Positions 1 through 7,417 are shown, counted from the first letter of the stretch. The stretch is 11,643 nucleotides of DNA from an uncultured Methylococcaceae bacterium (GCA_903939355.1 CAJAHC010000092.1:1-11643), one strand, 5' to 3'. Notes: a model not told the origin generated them from the letters alone. Program-made: numbers and translations.

Positions 1-371
1 CGCTTTACTGTCAGCTTTGCTCCGACTAAGCTAACCCACGACGACGCTAAATGATCACCAGTAACCAAGGCATTAAATAAATTAATGCCTACCCGGACTT
101 CTTTAAGCTGAATGGGTGCTGCTGCATTGGCAGCAGAGGCACTTACTTCAATATCTTTTAACACCAACTCTGGGCTATAACCACGCATATTGGCGCGTAA
201 ATGCCCTATGGTTAATGGTGCACCTATAAGTTTGCTAATATGTAGCGACAAATCAGCCTTATAATCCGCTATGCCCCACAGCAAAAGGCGCACAACCGTT
301 AGGCTAATTGCTGTTGCAATTAAAGACCAAAAAATAAGATGGCGGGTTGCCCGTTTAATGTGATGAATCAT
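1..371 (-). CDS. yhdP: YhdP-family AsmA-like envelope protein, N-terminal part (cut by window edge)
   Basis: The frame is open from an ATG at 371 to the left edge, giving 123 residues with no stop; family members exceed 1000 residues, so only the N-terminus is seen. Residues 1-10 are basic (MIHHIKRATR), followed by one membrane segment at about 11-33 (LIFWSLIATAISLTVVRLLLW). Next is a stretch typical of AsmA/YhdP proteins, with LSLHISKLIGAPLTIGHLRA at about 40-59 and PELVLKDIEV at about 67-76, which resembles the E. coli YhdP N-terminus. Known members are inner-membrane-anchored periplasmic proteins implicated in phospholipid transport to the outer membrane. An in-frame TAG lies just upstream, so the ATG is the first standard start. 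The gene follows rng by 90 bases on the same strand, as in E. coli. The family is fairly certain; the exact function here is inferred. Confidence 0.85.
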   Translation of the reverse strand, partial: MIHHIKRATRHLIFWSLIATAISLTVVRLLLWGIADYKADLSLHISKLIGAPLTIGHLRANMRGYSPELVLKDIEVSASAANAAAPIQLKEVRVGINLFNALVTGDHLASSWVSLVGAKLTVK

Positions 372-461
372 AATCAGCGGCTATAAAATAATAAATTACT
401 GACCCTGAAAGACAGCAATGGTCGAGCCAATAAATTCAAACTTATTTTGTAACTTCGAAGC

Positions 462-1916
462 TTACTGTAAAACAACGTCATACTGCTCCTGGTTATATTG
501 TGCCTCTACTCTGAACTTAATCTTTACACCCAAAAATATTTCTAATTCAGCAAGCATGTCAGCTTCCTCATCAAGCAGCATATCTACCACTTCATTCGAT
601 GCAAGAACCAATATTGTCTGTACGTTGTAGAGCCTTACCTCTCGAATGATCTCCCTAAATATTTCCAGACACATGGATTCCGGGGTTTTTAAAACGCCCC
701 GACCGCCACATGCACTGCATGGCTCGCAGAGTATATGCTCCAAACTTTCTCGTGTGCGCTTTCGGGTCATTTCTACCAAACCCAGCACCGAAACTTCAGT
801 AATTCTGGTTTTTGCCCGGTCTTTTTCTAAATTACGTTCGAGCGCCTGCAAAACCTGCATTTTATGCTCTTCACTTTGCATATCAATGAAATCAATAATA
901 ATGATTCCACCTAAATTTCTTAACCTAAGTTGACGGGCAATGGTTTGAGCCGCCTCGAGATTGGTTTTAAAAATTGTCTCTTCAAGATTACGGCCACCAA
1001 CATAACCACCCGTATTAACATCTACTGTAGTCATCGCCTCGGTCTGATCGAATATTAAATAACCACCTGACTTTAACTTAACTTTACGATCCAGAGCCTT
1101 TTTAATTTCATCTTCGACACTGTAAATATCAAATACCGGACATTCCCCCGAATAATGCTCTATAACTGGCACGATTTCGGGCACAAATACTTCAGCAAAT
1201 TCAAGCAATCGTTGATAGGTTTCTTTGGAATCTACGCGAACCCTATCAATACCTTCTTTGTATAAATCTCTAAGTGTTCTGATACTTAAAGGTAAATCCT
1301 TATGAATAAACTGCTTGGGCTTTGCCACAGCAATCTTTTTTACAATTGACTCCCACAGCTTTAGCAAAAATGTCATATCTGCAATCAAAATCGATTCTTG
1401 TACACATTCTGCTGCCGTTCTTGCGATAAAACTGCCGCAATTATGCTCTTGCCTAAAAGCATCAAGACAGGCTCTTAAACGCATCCGCTCAGCCTCATAT
1501 TCAATGCGCTGAGATACACCGGAATTATTGGCATAAGGCATATAAACCTGATATCGCGATGGAATAGATATTTCTGTGGTTAAACGCGCGCCTTTTGTGC
1601 CTAATGAATCCTTTATCACTTGCACAACAAGATGCTGACCTTCATGCAGGTAATGCTCAATAAGGTCGGAACCTTTCTCTTCCAAATCTTTCGCGCACAA
1701 ATCTGAAATATGAATAAACGCCGCCTTGGGCAAACCAATATCAACAAAAGCAGCTTGCATACCGGGCAAAACACGACAAACTTCGCCTTTATAAATATTA
1801 CCTACCAATCCTCGTTCGCGGGTTCTTTCAATAATGAGTTCTTGTAAAACACCATTTTCAATGACCGCAACCCTTGTTTCTGGAGGCGTTACATTAATTA
1901 AAATTTCTTCACTCAT
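462..1916 (-). CDS. rng: Ribonuclease G (RNase E/G family endoribonuclease)
   Basis: This 484-residue protein is close to E. coli RNase G (489) and far shorter than RNase E, because it lacks the long C-terminal scaffold. RNase G is a cytoplasmic single-strand endoribonuclease that processes the 5' end of 16S rRNA and degrades some mRNAs. Visible parts are an S1 RNA-binding domain at about 38-125 (GNIYKGEVCRVLPGMQAAFVDIG), the DNase I-like catalytic domain with the two expected metal-binding aspartates D299 (TVDVNTGG) and D342 (IIDFIDM), and the zinc-link cysteines C400 and C403 (CSACGGRG). The C-terminus QYDVVLQ resembles that of E. coli RNase G. The ATG overlaps the maf stop as ATGA, so translation is probably coupled. 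yhdP follows downstream. Nothing appears broken. Confidence 0.97.
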   Translation of the reverse strand: MSEEILINVTPPETRVAVIENGVLQELIIERTRERGLVGNIYKGEVCRVLPGMQAAFVDIGLPKAAFIHISDLCAKDLEEKGSDLIEHYLHEGQHLVVQVIKDSLGTKGARLTTEISIPSRYQVYMPYANNSGVSQRIEYEAERMRLRACLDAFRQEHNCGSFIARTAAECVQESILIADMTFLLKLWESIVKKIAVAKPKQFIHKDLPLSIRTLRDLYKEGIDRVRVDSKETYQRLLEFAEVFVPEIVPVIEHYSGECPVFDIYSVEDEIKKALDRKVKLKSGGYLIFDQTEAMTTVDVNTGGYVGGRNLEETIFKTNLEAAQTIARQLRLRNLGGIIIIDFIDMQSEEHKMQVLQALERNLEKDRAKTRITEVSVLGLVEMTRKRTRESLEHILCEPCSACGGRGVLKTPESMCLEIFREIIREVRLYNVQTILVLASNEVVDMLLDEEADMLAELEIFLGVKIKFRVEAQYNQEQYDVVLQ

Positions 1917-2488
1917 TTGAAAAGCTCAATTCCTTGTTTGGCTAAAAGTTGTGCCGTCTCAAACAATGGTAAACCGACCACTCCGGAAAAACTGCCTTTT
2001 ATTGACTCAACAAATACACCACCCCGCCCCTGAATAGCATAGCCACCGGCCTTATCCAACGGCTCACCCGTATCCCAATAATCCAGCATTTCTTGATCTG
2101 TCAAGCATCTGAATGTTACCTCAGTAACACTTACTGCCTGATTGTGCTCATGTCCTCTTAGCGAAATCGCCGTATAAACGTGATGAGTTTTACCCGACAA
2201 CTGTGCCAACATGGCAAGTGCATCTATCTTGTCTTTAGGTTTTCCCATAATCAGGGACCCTAAAACAACCGTTGTATCCGCTGCTAAAACTGGCACATCA
2301 GTTTGAAGCCGGGCTAAACATACCGCAGACTTTTCACCCGCCAAACGTTGAACATAATCCAGCGGAGCTTCATTACACAAAGGCGTTTCATCCAGATCAA
2401 CCGGACAAGTCACATAAGTGACCTTGATTTGATCCAACAGTTCCTTTCTGCGTGGCGATGCAGATGCAAGAATAATTTGTGCAGCCAT
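1913..2488 (-). CDS. maf: Maf-family nucleotide pyrophosphatase, YhdE type (dTTP/UTP pyrophosphatase)
   Basis: The product has 191 residues, normal for Maf proteins, which hydrolyse non-canonical or excess nucleoside triphosphates to monophosphate and pyrophosphate. The signature ASASPRRKELL lies at 8-18. Catalytic-region residues include K53 (GEKS), the aspartate D71 in VLAADTTVV, and GKPKD at 82-86. The segments TDVTFR-like (TEVTFR), SGEPLDKAG-like (TGEPLDKAGGYAIQG) and VVGLPLFET match the E. coli YhdE branch better than the YceF branch, so dTTP/UTP is the likely substrate preference (inference from family). The ATG shares one base with the rlmH stop (TAATG), and the gene's own stop overlaps the rng start, so it sits inside a tightly packed operon. 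Maf next to rng is also seen in E. coli. Confidence 0.95.
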   Translation of the reverse strand: MAAQIILASASPRRKELLDQIKVTYVTCPVDLDETPLCNEAPLDYVQRLAGEKSAVCLARLQTDVPVLAADTTVVLGSLIMGKPKDKIDALAMLAQLSGKTHHVYTAISLRGHEHNQAVSVTEVTFRCLTDQEMLDYWDTGEPLDKAGGYAIQGRGGVFVESIKGSFSGVVGLPLFETAQLLAKQGIELFK

Positions 2489-2955
2489 TAGCGATGATAA
2501 GGGTGATTATGAAGAATACTCCAAGCACGATAGAGTTGCTCGGCAACTACAATTCTCACCAGTGGATGCGGAAAGGTCAGTTTTGACAAGCTCCAGGACT
2601 CTCTTGCAAGTTGTTTGGCAGAATCAGCTAATCCTTCAGGACCACCTATCAACAAAGTGATATGTTGCCCACTTTCTAACCAACGTTGCATAGCTTCTGC
2701 CAACTCTAGCGTTGTCCAAGGTTTACCGGGGATGTCTAGAGTTACTATATGCGTACCCTGAGGAATAGCACCAAGCATCCGTTCACCCTCGTCTTTTACA
2801 ATACGAACAACATCACTGTTCTTGGTACGTTTACCAGGAGCAATCTCTTTGAGTACTAACTCACACTCACGCGGTAAACGCTTAGCATATTCATCGTAAC
2901 CGAGCTGTACCCAGCTTGGCATGCGATTTCCTACTGAAATTAAATTTATTTGCAT
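2488..2955 (-). CDS. rlmH: 23S rRNA (pseudouridine1915-N3)-methyltransferase RlmH
   Basis: From the ATG at 2955 the protein is 155 residues, exactly the E. coli length. The frame extends to an ATG at 2979 (eight extra residues, MLSVSCIS), but the family starts at [15 protein letters not shown], so the inner ATG is chosen. RlmH is a small SPOUT (alpha/beta-knot) enzyme that methylates pseudouridine 1915 in helix 69 of 23S rRNA on the 70S ribosome. Conserved parts are LDIPGKPW at 73-80, the SAM-binding knot LLIGGPEGL at 101-109, [18 protein letters not shown] at 118-135 and the C-terminal HPYHR. It heads the rlmH-maf-rng-yhdP unit; the rsfS gene that often precedes rlmH is not in this window. 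No clear Shine-Dalgarno sequence is visible. Confidence 0.96.
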   Translation of the reverse strand: MQINLISVGNRMPSWVQLGYDEYAKRLPRECELVLKEIAPGKRTKNSDVVRIVKDEGERMLGAIPQGTHIVTLDIPGKPWTTLELAEAMQRWLESGQHITLLIGGPEGLADSAKQLARESWSLSKLTFPHPLVRIVVAEQLYRAWSILHNHPYHR

Positions 2956-3002
2956 GGAGATGCAGGATACAGATAACAAAGAGCTGTTGCAATGTACTCG
3001 AC

Positions 3003-3031
3003 TTTATAAAAACAAGCTTCTTTAATGCCAT
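3003..3031 (-). promoter_or_regulatory. Predicted sigma-70 promoter for rlmH-maf-rng-yhdP
   Basis: On the minus strand a -35-like ATGGCA (3026-3031, 4 of 6 consensus bases) and a -10-like TATAAA (3003-3008, 5 of 6) are separated by 17 bases. Transcription would start near 2996, leaving a leader of about 41 bases before the rlmH ATG at 2955. A promoter is expected here because a terminator lies upstream at 3126-3160. The match is moderate, and other weak hexamers occur in the same AT-rich stretch. Confidence 0.4.
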
Positions 3032-3125
3032 TCGTAATAAGAATAGCAAGACGGAACGCAAACATCCATTGACCCAATAATCTGAAGTGGAAAGGGCATA
3101 ATATTTGTTTATTAATCATAGCCAT

Positions 3126-3160
3126 AAAAAAACCCGCTAAGCTATAAAGCTTGCGGGTTT
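3126..3160 (-). terminator. Rho-independent terminator of panD
   Basis: On the minus strand the hairpin is AACCCGC-AAGCT, loop TTAT, AGCTT-A-GCGGGTT. That gives 5 and 7 paired bases separated by a single bulged A. It is followed by a run of seven T (two of them in the stem). It begins about 22 bases after the panD stop and separates the pantothenate cluster from rlmH. The other strand has the same hairpin but only a short T tail, so termination should be mainly for the minus strand. Confidence 0.9.
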
Positions 3161-3181
3161 GATCGTTTCTTCATCTATTTA

Positions 3182-3562
3182 TTAAGCAAGCTGCACAGGA
3201 ATTGACGAAGCAGAACGTAACACTTCGTTTTTCTCGTTAAAATAAATCAGGGTTGGTTTATGCTGCTCTGCTTCTTGTTGTTCCAATATCGTATAAGCAC
3301 AGACAATAATAAGATCTCCAGGACATGCTAAACGGGCGGCAGCTCCATTAACTGAAAAGATGCCTGAACCTTTTTCTGCACGAATCGCATAGGTAGTAAA
3401 ACGTGCACCATTGTTAATGTTATAAATCTGAATTTGCTCGTATTCTTTAATGCCTGATAGGTCAAGAATAGTGCTATCAATTGCACAAGATCCCTCGTAA
3501 CCCAACTCTGAACGCGTCACGGTGGCTCGATGTAACTTCGCTTTAAGCATCGTAATTTGCAT
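3182..3562 (-). CDS. panD: Aspartate 1-decarboxylase proenzyme
   Basis: This 126-residue protein, identical in length to E. coli PanD, makes beta-alanine from L-aspartate for pantothenate synthesis. It is made as a proenzyme that cleaves itself between Gly24 and Ser25, turning the serine into the catalytic pyruvoyl group. Here Y22-E23-G24-S25-C26 is intact. Other conserved residues seen are K9, H11, R54 and Y58 (ARFTTYAI), and SVNGAAARLACPGD at about 69-82. The ATG at 3562 is supported because E. coli also has four residues before the equivalent inner Met. It follows panC by 164 bases rather than directly, has its own predicted promoter, and ends at a strong terminator. No PanZ/PanM maturation partner is visible nearby. 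Confidence 0.98.
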   Translation of the reverse strand: MQITMLKAKLHRATVTRSELGYEGSCAIDSTILDLSGIKEYEQIQIYNINNGARFTTYAIRAEKGSGIFSVNGAAARLACPGDLIIVCAYTILEQQEAEQHKPTLIYFNEKNEVLRSASSIPVQLA

Positions 3563-3596
3563 AATAAAACACTATAAATACATTTTAAAACCGATC

Positions 3597-3625
3597 ATTA
3601 TCCATTATTTACTACGATCCATCAA
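3597..3625 (-). promoter_or_regulatory. Predicted sigma-70 promoter of panD
   Basis: On the minus strand TTGATG (3620-3625) and GATAAT (3597-3602, 5 of 6 consensus bases) are separated by exactly 17 bases. Transcription would start near 3590, giving a leader of about 28 bases before the panD ATG. A GATC tetramer lies directly next to each hexamer on its downstream side (3593-3596 and 3616-3619). The spacing and -10 match make this the best promoter on the minus strand of the window. Confidence 0.6.
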
Positions 3626-3640
3626 CTTTTTAGATATCTG

Positions 3641-3654
3641 CACCTGATCAAGTG
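3641..3654. promoter_or_regulatory. Near-palindrome upstream of the panD promoter, possible protein-binding site
   Basis: CACCTGATCAAGTG pairs with its own reverse complement at 12 of 14 positions; only one symmetric pair fails. It lies about 15 bases upstream of the proposed panD -35, where an activator could bind. I recognise no regulator for this sequence. It could be chance in an AT-rich spacer. Confidence 0.25.
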
Positions 3655-3726
3655 TAGCCTTTATTTAAATCAAAAATAATTTATCTTCCTGACTTTTTAT
3701 CTAAATAATGATCACTATGGATCAGG

Positions 3727-4569
3727 TTATTTTGAAAAGGTAATATTATCAATTAACCGTGTTTTTCCCAATTTTGCTGCTACCAATAAAACTAAATCGA
3801 CATCTTCGATTGTTGCTTTTTTTAAATCGCTGGCTCGACACACGGCAAAATAATCAGGCTGAAAACCAACTTGCTGAAGAGATAACATGGCTTTCTTCTC
3901 AATATCAGCAAGACTCTGGTTACCCGCTAAAATAGCATCACGTGCGACACCCAATATATAATAGAGCGCTGAAGCATCTCTTTTTTCATCCTCCGTTAAA
4001 TAACCATTTCTGGAACTCATGGCTAACCCACTGGGTTCTCTAACTGTATCGACACCTATTATCTCAATAGGTATATTTAAATCACGAACCATTATTTTAA
4101 TGATCGTCAATTGTTGAAAATCTTTAAGGCCAAATAAAGCCACATCAGGCTGTACTATGTTAAACAGTTTGCATACTACGGTGGCAACGCCGCTAAAATG
4201 CCCCGGCCTAAATGCCCCACAGTAAGATTCTGAAAGATCAGCAACTGTAATTATCGTATTAACATCTGGCTCATAAATATCAGCAACTGAAGGCAAAAAT
4301 AACAAGTCTGCGCCTTCTGTCAGCAACTTTTCTTGGTCTTCTAACTCAGTACGTGGGTAAGCCCCAAAATCTTCGCCAACTCCGAATTGCGTCGGATTAA
4401 CAAAAATACTAACAACAACTCGATCAGCACTTTCTTTGGCACGAGTAACTAACTGAAGATGCCCTGCATGCAGATTACCCATAGTGGGCACAAAAGCAAC
4501 TGTTTCACCCGCAGCTTTCCACGCTTTAATGACCTCACGTAAGTCACAAACTGTGTTAATTATTTGCAT
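3727..4569 (-). CDS. panC: Pantothenate synthetase (pantoate--beta-alanine ligase)
   Basis: The product has 280 residues (E. coli 283). It joins D-pantoate and beta-alanine using ATP, through a pantoyl-adenylate intermediate, to give pantothenate, the precursor of coenzyme A. It has the nucleotidyl-transferase fold: [10 protein letters not shown] at 28-37 carries the HxGH ATP site (H34, H37), FVNPTQFG at 56-63 binds pantoate, RPGHFSGV lies at 121-128, GLKDFQQL at 147-154, and the KMSKS-like loop is MSSRNGYL at 184-191. The ATG follows the panB stop by 5 bases, so the two genes are co-transcribed. The PanB and PanD products supply its two substrates. No strong terminator follows; panD comes after a 164-base gap. 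Confidence 0.98.
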   Translation of the reverse strand: MQIINTVCDLREVIKAWKAAGETVAFVPTMGNLHAGHLQLVTRAKESADRVVVSIFVNPTQFGVGEDFGAYPRTELEDQEKLLTEGADLLFLPSVADIYEPDVNTIITVADLSESYCGAFRPGHFSGVATVVCKLFNIVQPDVALFGLKDFQQLTIIKIMVRDLNIPIEIIGVDTVREPSGLAMSSRNGYLTEDEKRDASALYYILGVARDAILAGNQSLADIEKKAMLSLQQVGFQPDYFAVCRASDLKKATIEDVDLVLLVAAKLGKTRLIDNITFSK

Positions 4570-4574
4570 TTGAA

Positions 4575-5369
4575 TTAAAAGCTATGTTCGAGAGATGGAA
4601 ATAGCGCCTTTTTAACAGCCTGATGATAAGCATCAATGGCAGCTTCAATGGTTGCAGCTTGTAGCATGAAGTTTTTAGAAAATCGCGGACGCTTATCTAT
4701 TCCGACATCAAGCATGTCATAAAGCACTAGTACTTGCCCGTCACAATCAACACCTGCACCAATACCAATAACAGGAATACTAAGCTGAGCACTTATTTCT
4801 TTAGCAAGCTCTGCTGGTACACATTCCAAAACCAACATGCCAGCACCTGCCTGCTGCAAAAGATGTGCGTCGGCAATAATTTGTTTAGCCTCAGCAGGCT
4901 CTTTGCCCTGAAGTTTATAAGTGCCCAATTGATTAATCATTTGCGGCAACAACCCTAGATGCCCACAAACAGGAATCCCCTGATCAACCAGAAAACTGAC
5001 TATTTCAAAGCGAGGCCCTTCCAGCTTTACCATTTGCGCTCCACCACGCTGCATTAATTTTGCTGCATTAGCGGGTGTGCTGTAACTCATAAATGGTAAA
5101 TCAGCGATAACAAAAGATCTTCGTCTCGCTTTAGTGACACAGCGCGTATGGTAAACCATATCCGCAATAGTCACCGGAAGTGTTGTATCACAACCCTGGA
5201 TAACCATCCCTAAAGAATCTCCAACCAACATCATGTCGATGCCGACCTTATCGATTAAAGCACTAAAACTGGCGTCATAAGCAGTTAAGCAGGTGATTTT
5301 TTCACCGCATTCCTTCATTGCTGCAAGATCGTTAACTGTTAAAAGAGTTTTTATAGGTTTATCATTCAT
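4575..5369 (-). CDS. panB: 3-methyl-2-oxobutanoate hydroxymethyltransferase (ketopantoate hydroxymethyltransferase)
   Basis: PanB transfers a hydroxymethyl group from 5,10-methylene-tetrahydrofolate to 3-methyl-2-oxobutanoate, the first committed step to pantoate. From the ATG at 5369 the protein has 264 residues, the E. coli length. An in-frame GTG at 5378 would add three residues (MQP); neither start has a clear Shine-Dalgarno sequence, so this is a choice on codon and length. In the ATG numbering the magnesium ligands are D51 (LVGDSLGM), D90 (ADLPFMSY) and E117 (MVKLEG), with K115 nearby, and the general base is E182 ([12 protein letters not shown]). VIGIGAG and the C-terminal LEHSF are also typical. 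It sits directly between folK and panC; linkage to a folate gene fits its folate co-substrate. Confidence 0.97.
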   Translation of the reverse strand: MNDKPIKTLLTVNDLAAMKECGEKITCLTAYDASFSALIDKVGIDMMLVGDSLGMVIQGCDTTLPVTIADMVYHTRCVTKARRRSFVIADLPFMSYSTPANAAKLMQRGGAQMVKLEGPRFEIVSFLVDQGIPVCGHLGLLPQMINQLGTYKLQGKEPAEAKQIIADAHLLQQAGAGMLVLECVPAELAKEISAQLSIPVIGIGAGVDCDGQVLVLYDMLDVGIDKRPRFSKNFMLQAATIEAAIDAYHQAVKKALFPSLEHSF

Positions 5370-5379
5370 TGGCTGCACT

Positions 5380-5883
5380 TCAATTTATCCGTTTAAGTCC
5401 GGATAATGGGCACTTAGCGATTAGATCAACAATAGAGCCCTTGTTTGGCACATGTAATTGCGGAGCAATTTCAAACAAAGGATACAAAACGAAAGACCTT
5501 TCCTCCATGCCTTTATGGGGAACAATCAAATCAGGCTCGTCAATTTCTTGCTCACCATAAGTCAACATGTCCAAGTCCAATGTTCTCGGACCCCAGTGCT
5601 CACCATTTCTTATGCGACCCTGATCATTTTCAATATGCTGTAAGCTGCGAAGCAAATCCATGGCCGACAATTCTGTTACGACACCCATAACGGCATTGAC
5701 ATAATCAGGTTGATCTTGAGGCCCCATGGGTAAGCTGTGATATAAACTGGAAAAGGTCAGCTCTTGGACACCTTCAATTGCAGCAACTGCAATACGCGCT
5801 GATTTAATTTGTACAATAGGATCGACAAGGTTACTGCCCAAGCCAATATAAGCAATAACCGGGGGGCTTAATGAGGTTTGCAT
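5380..5883 (-). CDS. folK: 2-amino-4-hydroxy-6-hydroxymethyldihydropteridine pyrophosphokinase (HPPK)
   Basis: The product has 167 residues, the usual HPPK size. It transfers pyrophosphate from ATP to 6-hydroxymethyl-7,8-dihydropterin in folate synthesis. The N-terminal strand VIAYIGLGSNL (9-19) is typical. The family signature HWGPRTLDLDML is at 96-107 and includes R100 and the magnesium-binding aspartates D103 and D105. VPHKGMEERSFVLYPL at 121-136 matches the conserved substrate region. The stop TGA lies 10 bases before the panB ATG, and the gene begins 55 bases after the pcnB stop, so the order pcnB-folK-panB matches E. coli. There is no fused FolB or FolP domain. Confidence 0.97.
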   Translation of the reverse strand: MQTSLSPPVIAYIGLGSNLVDPIVQIKSARIAVAAIEGVQELTFSSLYHSLPMGPQDQPDYVNAVMGVVTELSAMDLLRSLQHIENDQGRIRNGEHWGPRTLDLDMLTYGEQEIDEPDLIVPHKGMEERSFVLYPLFEIAPQLHVPNKGSIVDLIAKCPLSGLKRIN

Positions 5884-5938
5884 AATTAATCAATATTCAT
5901 AAAGTTCAAAGCGAGAACAACCACTTCCAATTTATAAT

Positions 5939-7309
5939 CTAAACCTCTTTTTCGGTAACACTATCTTTACTCTTTCCACGATAACTTCTTGTTCGCCCTA
6001 CTTTGCTACCTGGCCCTTTACGTGGGGGCCTGGTCATTTTTCTTTGTTCATTTTCATCGGCAACCTGATATTTTTCCCACCACTGAGCGACCTCTAGATC
6101 TGCTCCACCCGTCTCTGCTCGCAACAATAGAAAATCATAACCTGCCCTAAATCTGGGATGGGCAAGCAAACGACTGGGCTTAGAACCCACACGTATATTA
6201 AATTTAGGTTGTAAACTCCAGACCTCGCGCATTGCCATAGTGATATGACGGGGTAATGCAGTACTTTTAATCTGCGTAGAGATTATTTCGTTAGCTGCCT
6301 CCTGATATGCCATATACTCTACCATACCTCGAGCCATCATTTCTTGGGCGCGCACCTTAACAGGCTCCCATAAGAATGCGGCAAATAAGAAATAGGCGGT
6401 AACCGTTTTACCCTCAGCTATTCTATTATCAGAATTATCCAGAGCCTTAATTAACAATAAACGTGGGAAGCCATTATCCTCAACCGATAAAGAACTCTCT
6501 GTCGCTGGGAACAATATTTGAAAAAGCCCGTAATGCCTCAACATTTCAAATGTTTGCAGAGCATAACCAGACAACAGCAATTTTATTGTCTCATCATAAA
6601 GCCGCGCAGAAGGTATACTGGACAATAATTCTGCAACTTTATGCATCGCCGCTTCACAGTCTGGATGCAACCTAAATCCGAGTTTAACTGCAAAACGTAC
6701 AGCTCGAAGCATACGAACCGGGTCTTCCCGAAATCGTGTTACAGGGTCTCCGATAAGCCTTAACGTGGCTGCTTGGTGGTCAGCCATGCCCGCGACATAA
6801 TCGACTACCGAAAAATCTTTGATATTATAGTAAAGTGCATTAACCGTAAAATCTCGGCGCCAAACATCTTCCTCAATGGTGCCATAAACATTATCACGTA
6901 ATAAGCGCCCTTCGTTATTGAGCACCTGCTTGTCATTTTGACTTTCCGCGGCTCCTCTAAAAGTTGCAACTTCTATTACTTCCCTGCCAAAATGCACGTG
7001 TGCCAAACGAAATCGGCGCCCTATCAAACGACAATTACGAAATACTTTTCTAATTTGTTCGGGATCAGCATTAGTTACAACATCAAAGTCCTTAGGTTCT
7101 CGCCCCAGCAACAAATCACGTACGCAACCACCAACAAGATAGGCGCTGTAACCTTCTTTTTGCAGCTTATAAAGAACCTTCAGCGCATTATCGCTAATCT
7201 GTGAGCGTGAAATATTATGCTCGGACCGCTTATATATTCTAACTTTCGCGGCAACTGGTTCAGCTTTATTTTTAGCTGGAGCTATCAATTTTCTAAAGAA
7301 ATTTAAAAT
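5939..7309 (-). CDS. pcnB: Poly(A) polymerase I, probably starting at an AUU codon
   Basis: PcnB adds poly(A) tails to RNA 3' ends, which promotes decay by 3' exonucleases. The first conventional start is a TTG at 7288 (449 residues). I prefer an ATT at 7309 (456 residues), because the frame upstream of the TTG encodes LNFFRK, matching the NFCRK of E. coli PcnB, and AAGG lies 9 bases before the ATT. Numbering from the TTG, the nucleotidyltransferase core shows LVGGCVRDLLLG at 51-62 and the catalytic D67 and D69 in DFDVV. CRLIGRRFRLAHV follows at 86-98, RRDFTVNALYY at 144-154 and EDPVRMLRAVRFA at 188-200. The C-terminus (about 415-449) is basic and disordered-looking (RPPRKGPGSKVGRTRSYRGK), as in PcnB and unlike CCA-adding enzymes. 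It heads the folK-panBC run. Confidence 0.95.
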   Translation of the reverse strand: MLNFFRKLIAPAKNKAEPVAAKVRIYKRSEHNISRSQISDNALKVLYKLQKEGYSAYLVGGCVRDLLLGREPKDFDVVTNADPEQIRKVFRNCRLIGRRFRLAHVHFGREVIEVATFRGAAESQNDKQVLNNEGRLLRDNVYGTIEEDVWRRDFTVNALYYNIKDFSVVDYVAGMADHQAATLRLIGDPVTRFREDPVRMLRAVRFAVKLGFRLHPDCEAAMHKVAELLSSIPSARLYDETIKLLLSGYALQTFEMLRHYGLFQILFPATESSLSVEDNGFPRLLLIKALDNSDNRIAEGKTVTAYFLFAAFLWEPVKVRAQEMMARGMVEYMAYQEAANEIISTQIKSTALPRHITMAMREVWSLQPKFNIRVGSKPSRLLAHPRFRAGYDFLLLRAETGGADLEVAQWWEKYQVADENEQRKMTRPPRKGPGSKVGRTRSYRGKSKDSVTEKEV

Positions 7310-7318
7310 AGTCTTAAA

Positions 7319-7323
7319 CCTTA
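7319..7323 (-). promoter_or_regulatory. Shine-Dalgarno-like site supporting the AUU start of pcnB
   Basis: On the minus strand TAAGG ends 9 bases before the ATT at 7309-7307. An in-frame TAA at 7331-7333 closes the frame upstream, and no ATG, GTG or TTG lies between that stop and the ATT. The TTG at 7288 is too far from this site and has no comparable motif of its own. Confidence 0.6.
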
Positions 7324-7342
7324 TGTGTTTTTATTTATGTCA

Positions 7343-7351
7343 ATCATACCA
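7343..7351 (-). promoter_or_regulatory. Predicted extended -10 promoter of pcnB
   Basis: On the minus strand TGGTATGAT combines a TG dinucleotide with a -10 hexamer TATGAT (5 of 6 consensus bases, 7343-7348). Such extended -10 elements need little from a -35 box, and only weak candidates are seen upstream. Transcription would begin near 7336, about 26 bases before the AUU start, and could continue through folK, panB and panC. Confidence 0.5.
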
Positions 7352-7387
7352 TTTGCTTCATTCTATCCTACAATCAATCTTCTTTTT

Positions 7388-7417
7388 TTTACATTACTCT
7401 TTTGATTATAGTAAAAT
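7388..7417 (+). promoter_or_regulatory. Predicted sigma-70 promoter for the small ORF and RDD gene
   Basis: TTTACA (7388-7393, 5 of 6 consensus bases) and TAAAAT (7412-7417, 5 of 6) are separated by 18 bases. Transcription would start near 7424, leaving a leader of about 104 bases before the ATG at 7528. The promoter is divergent from that of pcnB, and the two -10 boxes lie about 65 bases apart. Confidence 0.5.

Noticed and set aside
3041..3121. Possible minus-strand micro-ORF of 25 codons (from an ATG near 3100) upstream of rlmH
   Set aside because: It has no good ribosome binding site, lies upstream of the proposed rlmH promoter start and has unremarkable composition.
3705..3726. Possible terminator hairpin after panC (TGATC and GATCA arms)
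   Set aside because: The stem is only five base pairs, AT-rich, with a six-base loop and no proper T run.
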